17,656 nucleotides of DNA, from contig JBAZMG010000015.1 in the NCBI GenBank assembly GCA_041649895.1, positions 1-17,656 of the forward strand, given 5' to 3'. Origin of the DNA: STD1-204 sp041649895 (GTDB lineage Bacteria; Patescibacteriota; Minisyncoccia; Minisyncoccales; Minisyncoccaceae). Under the pieces are notes generated by a model, which was given only the letters and a program-made list of their open reading frames with translations, did not search any database and had not been told where the DNA came from. Position 1 is the stretch's first letter, and each line of letters opens with the position of its first letter. Shown in pieces: positions 7,075 to 13,006 of the stretch. The position numbers and the translations under genes were made by a program.

Positions 7075-7509
7075 AGAAATTATAACCTTTATTTCGGCTT
7101 CCAAATTGTGATCCAGTTCCACTTTTACCGGAAATTCACCCATTTCTTTTATCGGGTCTTCAAGGACGATATGATCTTTCTTTACGTTAAAACCCATTTC
7201 TTTTAACTGGTCCGCGATTTTTTGTTTGGTTACGGATTCGAAGAGTTGGCCCTCTTTCCCGATCTTCACATCCATTAGCACTTCCACTCCGTCAAGCTTG
7301 CTCGCGATCTTCTCCATTTCTTTCAAGCCTTCTTCGGCTTTTTCCTCGTCTATTTTTTTCTGAGCTTCCAATTTCGCGATATTTTCTTCCGTTGCCAATA
7401 TCACCAATTTTTTTGGAATTAGAAAATTTCTGGCATAGCCGGGAGAAACTTCTTTAACGTCGTTTTTTTGTCCCGCACCGGGAACATTCTTTAAGAATAT
7501 TACTTTCAT
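7057..7509 (-). CDS. rplI: 50S ribosomal protein L9
   Basis: This 150-aa protein is standard bL9. The N-terminal domain is MKVIFLKNVPGAGQKNDVKE, followed by VSPGYARNFLIPKKLV (23-38). A charged connecting helix (about 42-75) leads to the C-terminal domain, ending in an acidic EKEEE tail. bL9 binds 23S rRNA near L1 and supports reading-frame maintenance. ATG 7509 lies one base after the S41 protease stop, so the two genes form a tight operon. bL9 is reported to be missing from some CPR lineages, so its presence is taxonomically informative. Confidence 0.96.
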   Translation of the reverse strand: MKVIFLKNVPGAGQKNDVKEVSPGYARNFLIPKKLVILATEENIAKLEAQKKIDEEKAEEGLKEMEKIASKLDGVEVLMDVKIGKEGQLFESVTKQKIADQLKEMGFNVKKDHIVLEDPIKEMGEFPVKVELDHNLEAEIKVIISEKEEE

Positions 7510-7510
7510 A

Positions 7511-8707
7511 TTATTTAATTAATTTATCCAATTCTTCAAGACCTTTTGCGTATTGGGGATCAACATTGTTCGCGATATCATCCTCGGTTAATTTTACCTC
7601 AATTGTGGGTTTTATGCCAATGTCTTGGATTAGTTCTCCGTTCGGAGTGAACCATTTCGCCCTAGTTACCTTTAAGGACGAGCCGCCTTCAATATCCACC
7701 ACTTGCTGGACCAATCCCTTGCCAAAGGTGGTCTCACCGATAATAGGCAGTTGCCTATTATCTCTTAAGGCGCCCGCTAATATTTCGGCCGCTGAAGCCG
7801 TACCTTCATTTACCAATATGACGGTCGGGATATTTTCCAGACTCGCGGGGCCCTCGGATATGTGTACGGTCCGATTCATATCTTTATCTTGCTCCACGAG
7901 GATAGTCGCTCCTTTTTTTATAAACCAACCCGCTATTTTGTCGGTTTGATCCAATAGTCCGCCCGGGTCGTTTCTCAGGTCCAGTATTATTCCCTTGGCT
8001 CCGCTGTTCAGTAAAATATTGGCGTTTTTTTGGAAATCCGCAAGCACTGTTTCCGAAAATTGATAGATCGTCAGTAGGGCGACCTTTTTTCCGCTTGCGG
8101 TCTCTTTTATTTCCACTTCCACCGTCGGCAATTTTATTTCGTCCCGTGTAATTTCCAAATATTTGACTTCTCCTGTTTTTGTGATCAAACCCAGTTCAAC
8201 CTTTGTGCCTTTTTCGCCCCGGATCAAATTTACCACTTCGTCGACCGAGAGGTCGGCAGTTGATTTTTTATCAACTTCAAAAATAACGTCTCCGGCCATT
8301 ACCCCGGCCTTTTCCGCGGGAGTACCCTTTATCGGCGCGATGATCTTTATCTTGCCATCTTTCATTCCCAACTGAGCGCCGATTCCGGTAAAAGTTCCCG
8401 AGATGTCTTCTCTGAATTTTTTCGCTTCTTCCGGATCAAAGAATACAGTATAGGGGTCACCGATGGCTTTTATCATTCCCGATATGGCTCCGTAGGTTAA
8501 TTTTTGCGAATCGATCTTTTGCGGATCAACGTAAACGGCTAGCGCTTTGTTCAATACTTCGCTCATCAATCGGAGATCAATTCCGGGTAATTCATCAAGT
8601 ATGGGCTGGTCGGCTCTGTGCCAAAGATACTCGTTAAAAAAGTATCCGCTCACGAATGCCACCAAAACAAGTACGGCGCAGACGGTATTTTTAGTAATTA
8701 TTTTCAT
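7511..8707 (-). CDS. S41-family carboxyl-terminal processing protease (CtpA-like)
   Basis: This 398-aa protease is anchored by an N-terminal hydrophobic segment (about 8-24, VCAVLVLVAFVSGYF), so the body faces outside the membrane. An N-terminal helical part (40-95) precedes a PDZ domain (about 101-190, GIGAQLGMKDGKIKIIAPIK, AGVMAGDVIFEVD). The S41 catalytic core follows, with Ser305 in NEGTASAAEILAGAL and Lys330 in GETTFGKGLVQ, the Ser/Lys dyad of this family. Family members trim or degrade periplasmic and cell-wall-related proteins. The gene is complete. It precedes rplI by one base and follows the methylthiotransferase by 66 bp with an AT-rich possible promoter (TATAAT at minus-strand 8724-8729). 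Confidence 0.93.
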   Translation of the reverse strand: MKIITKNTVCAVLVLVAFVSGYFFNEYLWHRADQPILDELPGIDLRLMSEVLNKALAVYVDPQKIDSQKLTYGAISGMIKAIGDPYTVFFDPEEAKKFREDISGTFTGIGAQLGMKDGKIKIIAPIKGTPAEKAGVMAGDVIFEVDKKSTADLSVDEVVNLIRGEKGTKVELGLITKTGEVKYLEITRDEIKLPTVEVEIKETASGKKVALLTIYQFSETVLADFQKNANILLNSGAKGIILDLRNDPGGLLDQTDKIAGWFIKKGATILVEQDKDMNRTVHISEGPASLENIPTVILVNEGTASAAEILAGALRDNRQLPIIGETTFGKGLVQQVVDIEGGSSLKVTRAKWFTPNGELIQDIGIKPTIEVKLTEDDIANNVDPQYAKGLEELDKLIK

Positions 8708-8773
8708 ATTCGTAAATTTTATATTATAAGGATAGCATATTTGTTTTTTAAAAACAACAATGGCCCAAACCCT

Positions 8774-10057
8774 TTATTTATAAGGTTTTCCGACAAGATA
8801 ATTCCATTTTGAGGCGGTTATTTTTACCGTAATTGAGATTCCGATACGCGCAGTTGGCGCTGATTTTAACGCGACTGCCCGGCCGTCGTTGGTTCGCGCG
8901 AGAAAACCGTCTTTATTCTTTTCTACGACAAGCACAATCTCGTCTTTGCCAATAAATTTTTTATTTTTGATCTCGTTATTTTCTTTAAAAATCTTTGTCA
9001 GAATTCGGGAGCGTTCTTTTTTTATTCTATCCGGCATATCTTTTAGCCTGTGATCGTCGGTATTCGGTCGCGCGGAAAATTTGAATATATGGACTATGTC
9101 CGGTTTTACTTTTTTCAAAATTTTCACAGTCTGCTCGAAATCTTTTTCGGTTTCTTTCGGGTGCCCGACGATGATATCGGTGGCGAGCACTCCGTTTTTG
9201 AATTTTTTTCTAAAATCCCGGGCCAGATCCAAAAAATCTTCAACCCTGTATCCCCTTTTCATTTCTTTTAAAACCGCGTCGCTTCCGGATTGCAGAGGAA
9301 TATGCAAAAACTTATAAAACTTTTTCGATTCGATTATTTTTAAGAGATCTTTAAAGATCAATTTCGTATGCCCGGGGTTCATCATTCCCAATTTAATCTT
9401 AAAATTTCCCGGCAGTTTATCTATTTTTTTAAGCAGGTTCGGCAACTGTGATCTTTTCGCTCGGTCGATTCCGAATATCGCCAAATCTTGCGACGTTAAT
9501 TGAATCTCGTTAAATCCTTTCTCAAGCCTTTCTTTGATCTCAAAGATGATATTCTCTTCGTTATATGATTTCAATTTCTTTCTTGTTAGCCTCGCGGAGC
9601 AATAGGTGCAAGCGCCTAGGCACCCCTCCGCGATCGCTACTATCGCGGAAGTGCTTTTTTCATCCCGTTCGCAATCTTTTTTAAAGCAAGATTTATCTAT
9701 GTCCAGATCTTTCACTAATTTTATCTTTTTATCTCTTAAGACCGATTCCGCGACTTTTACGATCGAGCCGATGTTTTTTATTCCCACAAGCGCGTCGGCA
9801 GCTTCATCGCAACCACTAATATTTAAAAAAGGTAAACATCCAGCGAGAATCACTTTTTTGCCCGCTTTTTTAAATTCCTTGGCAGTTTTCAATATTTTTC
9901 TTTCGGTTTTCTCCACGACTCCGCACGTGTTTATAATAATAAAATCAGCTTCCTTTGCGAAAGCCTTTTTGAATCTTCGGGAGAGCAGAGACTCCATTAT
10001 TTCACTGTCAGCTTGGTTTAGCTTGCAGCCATAGGTAATGATGCAAAATTTTTTCAT
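8774..10057 (-). CDS. tRNA methylthiotransferase, MtaB/CDKAL1-like radical SAM enzyme
   Basis: This 427-aa protein has the three-part MTTase plan. The UPF0004 domain has Cys11 (TYGCKLNQADSE), Cys45 (NTCGVV) and Cys74 (AGCLPF). The radical SAM domain has the [4Fe-4S] motif Cys146-x3-Cys150-x2-Cys153 (EGCLGACTYC), followed by HIPLQSGSDAVLKEMKRGY and ATDIIVGHPKETEKDF. A C-terminal TRAM-like region (about 365-425) would bind tRNA. The wording TYGCxLNxADSE and EGCLGxCTYC resembles archaeal/eukaryotic e-MtaB (CDKAL1) more than MiaB; that enzyme makes ms2t6A at tRNA position 37. The choice of e-MtaB over MiaB is inference, so no symbol is given. Confidence 0.85.
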   Translation of the reverse strand: MKKFCIITYGCKLNQADSEIMESLLSRRFKKAFAKEADFIIINTCGVVEKTERKILKTAKEFKKAGKKVILAGCLPFLNISGCDEAADALVGIKNIGSIVKVAESVLRDKKIKLVKDLDIDKSCFKKDCERDEKSTSAIVAIAEGCLGACTYCSARLTRKKLKSYNEENIIFEIKERLEKGFNEIQLTSQDLAIFGIDRAKRSQLPNLLKKIDKLPGNFKIKLGMMNPGHTKLIFKDLLKIIESKKFYKFLHIPLQSGSDAVLKEMKRGYRVEDFLDLARDFRKKFKNGVLATDIIVGHPKETEKDFEQTVKILKKVKPDIVHIFKFSARPNTDDHRLKDMPDRIKKERSRILTKIFKENNEIKNKKFIGKDEIVLVVEKNKDGFLARTNDGRAVALKSAPTARIGISITVKITASKWNYLVGKPYK

Positions 10058-10224
10058 TTCGAATAGAATTAAGAATAAAGGATTACGAATAAAGAATATT
10101 GTGGCGAATTCATTCGCTTTTATTTTGATATTTTTTTAGAGAACCTTGTTGTTGTTAATAGTTTTTAAAGCTTTAATTTTTTTATTCCTGATTCTTGATT
10201 CTCTATTCTCTATTCTTTTTTATG
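10058..10224. other. AT-rich spacer with degenerate inverted GAATA/TATTC repeats
   Basis: Between the methylthiotransferase start and tRNA-Gly, GAATA-type words on the left (about 10058-10098) face TTATTC/GATTCT words on the right (about 10184-10216). A long imperfect stem could form around an AT-rich middle that contains a GCGAAT / ATTCGC hairpin. No gene is seen. Confidence 0.45.
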
Positions 10225-10295
10225 AGCGAGATACCGGAATCGAACCGGCGTCTTCTGCTTGGGAAGCAGATGTTCTGCCACTGTACCAATCTCGC
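10225..10295 (-). tRNA. tRNA-Gly(CCC)
   Basis: The minus strand folds into a full cloverleaf. The acceptor stem is GCGAGAT / ATCTCGC with discriminator U, followed by a D arm (TTGGTACAGTGGCAGAA). The anticodon stem-loop is TCTGC-TTCCCAA-GCAGA with anticodon CCC, and the T arm is CCGG-TTCGATT-CCGG. The 3' CCA is not encoded, so it must be added by a CCA-adding enzyme. Total length is 71 nt. Confidence 0.95.
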
Positions 10296-10337
10296 TGGCT
10301 AAGGTAAATATTAGGCTATTTTCCCGTCTTTGGCAAT

Positions 10338-10364
10338 AAAAAGAAGAGGTTTCCCTCTTTTAAT
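10338..10364 (-). terminator. Terminator of the small membrane protein gene
   Basis: On the minus strand AAGAGG-GAAA-CCTCTT followed by CTTTTT. The GAAA tetraloop and U-run are typical; the stem begins just past the stop codon. Confidence 0.8.
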
Positions 10365-10662
10365 ACATTTTTCTTTTTTGAGATGTTCCGCGCCGGGGTT
10401 GATTGTTTGGTGTGTAGCCGTTTTCCATTGAACCGTTTTCCAGCGTTGCGGTCAGATTTTTAGCCTCCGCGACCCTTTCCCTGATTATACTCTTATGGAT
10501 TTCGGGGAGTCGCAGGACTACGTACAATCCCCCCACAACTACGACCGCGACAATGAACACAGCGCCGATTATGGGGTAAAAATACCCCACGATCACGATA
10601 ATAATTATGGCTATGGCTATGGCCATAACCAGAAAGTTAGATATGGGCTTATCTTCTTCCAT
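10360..10662 (-). CDS. Small two-helix membrane protein, unknown function
   Basis: This 100-aa protein starts at ATG 10662 behind a good SD (AGGAG, 8-nt spacing). Two adjacent hydrophobic helices (about 9-27 and 29-48, rich in Ile/Val) are followed by a hydrophilic, basic C-terminal half ending QPRRGTSQKRKMY. Both ends are probably cytoplasmic. It has its own promoter (10759-10786) and terminator, so it is a monocistronic unit. The roughly 90-nt leader forms an 8-bp hairpin CGATGGGC / GCCCATCG (10679-10714) that touches the SD, a possible translational control. I do not recognise the family. Confidence 0.75.
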   Translation of the reverse strand: MEEDKPISNFLVMAIAIAIIIIVIVGYFYPIIGAVFIVAVVVVGGLYVVLRLPEIHKSIIRERVAEAKNLTATLENGSMENGYTPNNQPRRGTSQKRKMY

Positions 10663-10758
10663 TGTTATGCTCCTGCCCGATGGGCAGTGCGATAGGAATA
10701 ATATACGCCCATCGCGCTACCCACTTACCATTGGATAGTTTCAAATAATGCTATTAAT

Positions 10759-10786
10759 ATAATATACTAAATTGTTTTTTTGTCAA
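10759..10786 (-). promoter_or_regulatory. Promoter of the small membrane protein gene
   Basis: TTGACA (10781-10786) and TATTAT (10759-10764) lie 16 bp apart on the minus strand, with the spacer rich in A/T. The -35 lies just beyond the terminator of the neighbouring small RNA. Confidence 0.7.
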
Positions 10787-10795
10787 TAAAAATTT

Positions 10796-10956
10796 GCGCC
10801 CGGTAAAGATATTTTCTTTAGCGGGCGGCATAATGGGGTCCTTCCTTTTTTGTACATGTAGGAGGAACAAAATGAAGGAATATGACCACAGAGCTAGATT
10901 GAATGAACGGATGATGTGCGTGTAACGAGGAGGACAATCCGCAGAACACTGCACAA
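10796..10956 (-). ncRNA. Putative small RNA with loop-exposed UCCUCCU motifs
   Basis: A TTGACA/TACAAT promoter (10962-10989) and a terminator (10802-10830) bound about 155 nt on the minus strand. TTTTGT / ACAAAA closes a 13-nt loop beginning TCCTCCT (about 10852-10877). A second TCCTCCT sits in a loop closed by CGGAT / ATCCG (about 10909-10942). C-rich loops that mimic the anti-Shine-Dalgarno sequence are a known feature of sRNAs that block ribosome binding. The mirror reading on the + strand is a 17-codon frame (10872-10925, MKEYDHRARLNERMMCV) behind a perfect AGGAGG; no good + promoter is seen, so the RNA reading is preferred. Confidence 0.5.
10802..10830 (-). terminator. Terminator of the UCCUCCU small RNA
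   Basis: On the minus strand GCCCGCTAAAGA and TCTTTACCGGGC form a 12-bp stem with one C-C mismatch, followed by GCAAATTTTTATTG. Confidence 0.75.
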
Positions 10957-10961
10957 ATATA

Positions 10962-10989
10962 ATTGTATACCCGGTATGTTGTTTGTCAA
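10962..10989 (-). promoter_or_regulatory. Promoter of the UCCUCCU small RNA
   Basis: A perfect TTGACA (10984-10989) and TACAAT (10962-10967) lie 16 bp apart on the minus strand. The match to the sigma70 consensus is strong. Confidence 0.75.
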
Positions 10990-11029
10990 TAGAATTTTTG
11001 TAGATCGGGAATAAAAAATCAGCAGAGAA

Positions 11030-11114
11030 CCGTAAAGCATTTAGCGAGGGGTTTGAATGTATAATATTCTGGAGAGAGATATAGAATATATCCAATACCT
11101 CTCCTGCTTTACGG
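11030..11114 (-). other. Branched inverted-repeat structure S1
   Basis: CCGTAAAGCA (11030-11039) and TGCTTTACGG (11105-11114) form a perfect 10-bp outer stem. Inside, GGAGAG (11071-11076) pairs with CTCTCC (11099-11104) with an inner ATAT-rich extension. No credible protein: the 122-codon frame across this region (10754-11122) contains two promoters and a terminator. Confidence 0.65.
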
Positions 11115-11131
11115 ATCCCCACTGACTCTTG

Positions 11132-11205
11132 CCCCGTTAAATGATTTTAAATCAAAGATTTAAAATTGCGATTTAAATCTCGTTTAAATCGGATTTAACT
11201 CGGGG
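11132..11205 (-). other. Three-way junction structure S2
   Basis: The outer stem CCCCG(TTAAAT) with (ATTTAA)CGGGG (11132-11142, 11194-11205) encloses two perfect hairpins: ATTTTAAATC-AAA-GATTTAAAAT (11144-11166) and GATTTAAA-TCTCG-TTTAAATC (11170-11190). No gene. It abuts repeat module B1. Confidence 0.75.
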
Positions 11206-11206
11206 T

Positions 11207-11280
11207 CCCAATCTTGAATCCACTCTTTAAAATGAACTCGAGAATAGGAAGGAGATTTTTGCTATAGCATTATCTCCTAT
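11207..11280 (-). repeat. Repeat module B, copy 1
   Basis: A 74-nt relative of 11810-11880, same orientation. As minus-strand RNA it forms AGGAGAT / ATCTCCT with a variable loop, then a 10-bp hairpin from GAGTTCATTT to GAGTGGATTC with loop UAAA. Stems and the flanking TCTCCTTCCTA and ATTGGG are conserved between copies while loops vary, as expected of functional RNA. Confidence 0.8.
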
Positions 11281-11312
11281 CATAATATATGAGCGAGAGG
11301 ACTTGCCACTCT

Positions 11313-11357
11313 AGGCAACAATCTAGAGACAATATGTTTATCTCCACATTGTTGCCT
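11313..11357 (-). repeat. Repeat module A, copy 1
   Basis: A near-identical copy of 11738-11783. On the minus strand AGGCAACAAT pairs with ATTGTTGCCT (10 bp), enclosing a small GAGA / TCTC stem. It lies between the hammerhead ribozyme and module B1. Confidence 0.85.
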
Positions 11358-11381
11358 GAAATTTTAGAAATGAACTGTTGT

Positions 11382-11434
11382 CTTGCTTTCGTCCTTTCGG
11401 ACTCGTCAGTTCGGACACACATCCGAAGAGCAAG
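11382..11434 (-). ncRNA. Type III hammerhead ribozyme
   Basis: On the minus strand every core element is present in order: stem III 5' strand CUUGCU, cleavage nucleotide C17 (predicted cut between 11428 and 11427), stem I UUCGGA-UGUGUG-UCCGAA, the invariant CUGACGA, stem II GUCC-GAAA-GGAC, the invariant GAAA, and stem III 3' strand GCAAG. A15.1 pairs with U16.1 as required. The open helix is stem III, so this is type III. It lies 84 nt past the stop of a small membrane protein gene. Hammerheads are known in bacterial and phage DNA, but their role there is mostly unclear. Activity is inferred from the intact core. Confidence 0.93.
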
Positions 11435-11435
11435 G

Positions 11436-11460
11436 CAATTTTATTTTTGCAAAAAATTGC
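11436..11460 (-). other. Hairpin directly upstream of the hammerhead
   Basis: On the minus strand GCAATTTT and AAAATTGC form an 8-bp stem about 10 nt before the ribozyme cleavage site. It would be the 3'-terminal hairpin of the upstream cleavage product and could protect it. It is not followed by a U-run. Confidence 0.5.
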
Positions 11461-11504
11461 GTAAATTTGCTCGGGAAGAAAAGGAACCATCCCTTCTCCC
11501 GATA

Positions 11505-11531
11505 CCCTCAAGATTTCTTAGATCTTGAGGG
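11505..11531 (-). other. Perfect 10-bp hairpin at the end of the 54-aa gene
   Basis: CCCTCAAGAT and ATCTTGAGGG flank a 7-nt loop that holds the stop codon (11518-11520). A second stem, TCGGGA / TCCCGA (about 11470-11502), follows. Neither is followed by U-rich sequence, so these are 3'-UTR stems more than classical terminators. Confidence 0.6.
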
Positions 11532-11682
11532 ATCCGGCGGCCCAGCCGAGAAGGCCGAAGCCTGCAGATAATACTGCAGTTTCGAGCCCCACTGGCTTAG
11601 CAGAGAGCACTATGCTCACTGCGCCAACGACCACCAGGATAATCCCGATGACCGTTGGGACCACATGAGATGATTCTGTCGT
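11518..11682 (-). CDS. 54-aa two-helix membrane protein, apparent ACG start
   Basis: This frame is too short for normal calling. It encodes TTESSHVVPTVIGIILVVVG, then AVSIVLSAKPVGLETAVLSA, then GFGLLGWAAGSLKI. Two hydrophobic helices (about 8-27 and 33-49) are joined by a short KPVGLE turn; the size and shape would fit a small holin, toxin or assembly peptide, but no family is recognised. A perfect SD (AGGAGGTGA, 11686-11694) stands at normal distance from the codon at 11682, which is ACG, not ATG. The first usual start, GTG at 11664, would give 48 aa but is 18 codon-bases too far from the SD. Either ACG is used, or there is a base error or mutation. It lies between the two A/B repeat pairs and upstream of the hammerhead. 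Confidence 0.6.
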   Translation of the reverse strand, partial: TTESSHVVPTVIGIILVVVGAVSIVLSAKPVGLETAVLSAGFGLLGWAAGSLKI

Positions 11683-11737
11683 GATTCACCTCCTCCCCCT
11701 TTTGAGCGAGGGAGCACCGCTTGTTGTCGCTTTTTCC

Positions 11738-11783
11738 AAGCAACAATCTAGAGACAAATATGTTTATCTCCACATTGTTGCCT
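11738..11783 (-). repeat. Repeat module A, copy 2
   Basis: It differs from copy 1 (11313-11357) by one inserted loop base and one stem change that turns a G-C pair into G-U, so pairing is kept. It lies between module B2 and the small membrane gene. Confidence 0.85.
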
Positions 11784-11809
11784 GAAATCTTTCTCAATGT
11801 GCTATTGTT

Positions 11810-11880
11810 CCCAATTTTGAATTCACTTTTTCAAATGAACTCGAAGTTAGGAAGGAGATTTTGATCGGAGATCTCCTATT
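11810..11880 (-). repeat. Repeat module B, copy 2
   Basis: As minus-strand RNA: AGGAGAT / ATCTCCT hairpin, then GAGTTCATTT-GAAA-AAGTGAATTC, a 10-bp stem capped by a GNRA tetraloop. Compared with copy 1, two U-G pairs become U-A pairs. It lies in the 3' flank of the UBA-like gene. Confidence 0.8.
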
Positions 11881-11933
11881 TTAAACTCCGGAAGCTGCTG
11901 CGTTCAACTTCAATTTTTCGCAGACCGAGAAAG

Positions 11934-12533
11934 TTATCTCTCGGAGGTTAACATTGCCGAGGGAAGGCCGTTTCCTATCGCAACCCTAGCGCCTGCGAGG
12001 ATTGCGAATACCCTGCGGGAGGATGCCGACTCATAGGCCGGCACCGGAAATCCGAGAGCGGCAAGGACAGCTATGGCGCGATCCTTACCGAAACCGTTAG
12101 TTCCGGTAATATTTCCCAGTACTACGTCGAACGCATCCGCGCTCGGCACAGCTCGATAGGCCTTGATGGCCCATTCAGCTGCCTCAACCGCTGTTCCTGG
12201 TCCGGCTGCCCTCATAATCGCAACAGCTCTTCCACTCGGGAAGCCCATCGCAACAATTTTTGCGACCTGTTCTCGGGCGAATATCCTGCCCTCTTTCTTT
12301 TTTTTGGCTTCTGGGTCGAAACCTCGGTCCCGAAGATATTCTTTGAGGCGCGCTTCGGCCTCAAATACTTGACTTCGGGTCGCGGGTCCGCGGTTATGAT
12401 AAGATATCGCGTTGGCGATACCCTCGACAGCCTGCTGGAAGGTTGTCTTTCCGGCGATGACGTCATCGCCGTATTCAATAACGTTTCTCTCTTCTCGGCT
12501 CCTCTGAGCCTCAACATCTTCTGTTCCTAACAT
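11934..12533 (-). CDS. 199-aa protein with UBA-like segment, unknown function
   Basis: The ATG at 12533 has a GGAG SD seven bases upstream. Composition (rich in Ala, Arg, Glu) differs from the Lys/Ile-rich neighbours, a hint of separate origin. Residues 1-85 are hydrophilic and helical, with a KKKK patch at 77-80. Residues 88-124 (EQVAKIVAMGFPSGRAVAIM and on to VEAAEWAIKAY) resemble a UBA/TS-N three-helix domain: MGF in the first loop, Ala-rich second helix, and an xxAxEWAI third helix. A second, looser copy is at 150-182 (AIAVLAALGFPVP). UBA-like folds bind ubiquitin in eukaryotes and occur in bacterial EF-Ts; the ligand here is unknown. The protein is the first gene after a 440-nt structured leader. 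A CCGAGA / TCTCGG hairpin spans the stop codon. Confidence 0.7.
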   Translation of the reverse strand: MLGTEDVEAQRSREERNVIEYGDDVIAGKTTFQQAVEGIANAISYHNRGPATRSQVFEAEARLKEYLRDRGFDPEAKKKKEGRIFAREQVAKIVAMGFPSGRAVAIMRAAGPGTAVEAAEWAIKAYRAVPSADAFDVVLGNITGTNGFGKDRAIAVLAALGFPVPAYESASSRRVFAILAGARVAIGNGLPSAMLTSER

Positions 12534-12972
12534 TTTTCGACTCCATTGCCCCGGTCCTAGGGCTTTCTCCTAAATCAGATCCTACTATCTATTAGAGTAA
12601 CTCGGACCAATAGTTTAACCTGCAGAGTAGGCTGCTGGGCGCACTGTTTTTTAAGTGACGCTCGCGACAGTCGTTTTAACTGCCCGGAGCGTCACTCAAA
12701 TTAATGTTGAAATGAGCTGCTTTCTCTTTCTCTCTTACGAAAGAAGGTGGCGAAGACGAGAACATTATATAATTTTAGCTCCTCTTCGCAACCTTCCCTC
12801 GTATTAAACCAAAAAGGGTAACAAATGTTGTGATGCTGCCTTGGAAAGAAAGCGCCACAACACTTATTACCCTTTTGATATTAAGTATTATTGGCAATGC
12901 CTCTCTCCTTGCATTGACTCCATTTAAACGGAGATTTGTATTAAATTTTAAATACCCTTCTCTATCGTTACG
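12534..12972 (-). other. Long structured leader of the UBA-like gene
   Basis: About 440 untranslated nt between promoter and ATG hold a series of hairpins, in minus-strand order: CTCC / GGAG (12918-12933); CAATGC / GCATTG (12895-12916) with AAGGAGAGAGG in its loop; a long AAAAGGGTAA / TTACCCTTTT stem extended by GTTGTG / CACAAC (12812-12876); GAAGGT...CGAAGA pairing with TCTTCG...ACCTTC (12743-12796); and a perfect AGTGACGCTC / GAGCGTCACT stem with an inner CAGT / ACTG (12654-12696). No protein-coding frame is credible. It does not match a riboswitch that I can name. Confidence 0.7.
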
Positions 12973-12977
12973 CTTAT

Positions 12978-13006
12978 ACTATAATATATTATTAATTATA
13001 TGTCAA
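12978..13006 (-). promoter_or_regulatory. Strong promoter of the ribozyme/UBA-like region
   Basis: TTGACA (13001-13006) and TATAGT (12978-12983) are exactly 17 bp apart on the minus strand. Just upstream is a consensus DnaA-box word TTATCCACA (13014-13022). The same upstream block recurs before the promoter at 17021-17049. Confidence 0.8.

Noticed and set aside
10754..11122. 122-codon minus-strand frame
   Set aside because: It contains two consensus promoters, a terminator and structure S1, has no SD, and its translation has no domain-like pattern.
11597..11797. 66-codon minus-strand frame ending EHSALC
   Set aside because: It runs through module A and the perfect SD at 11686-11694. Its only near start, GTG, lies within that SD. 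The alternative frame behind the SD gives a clean membrane protein.
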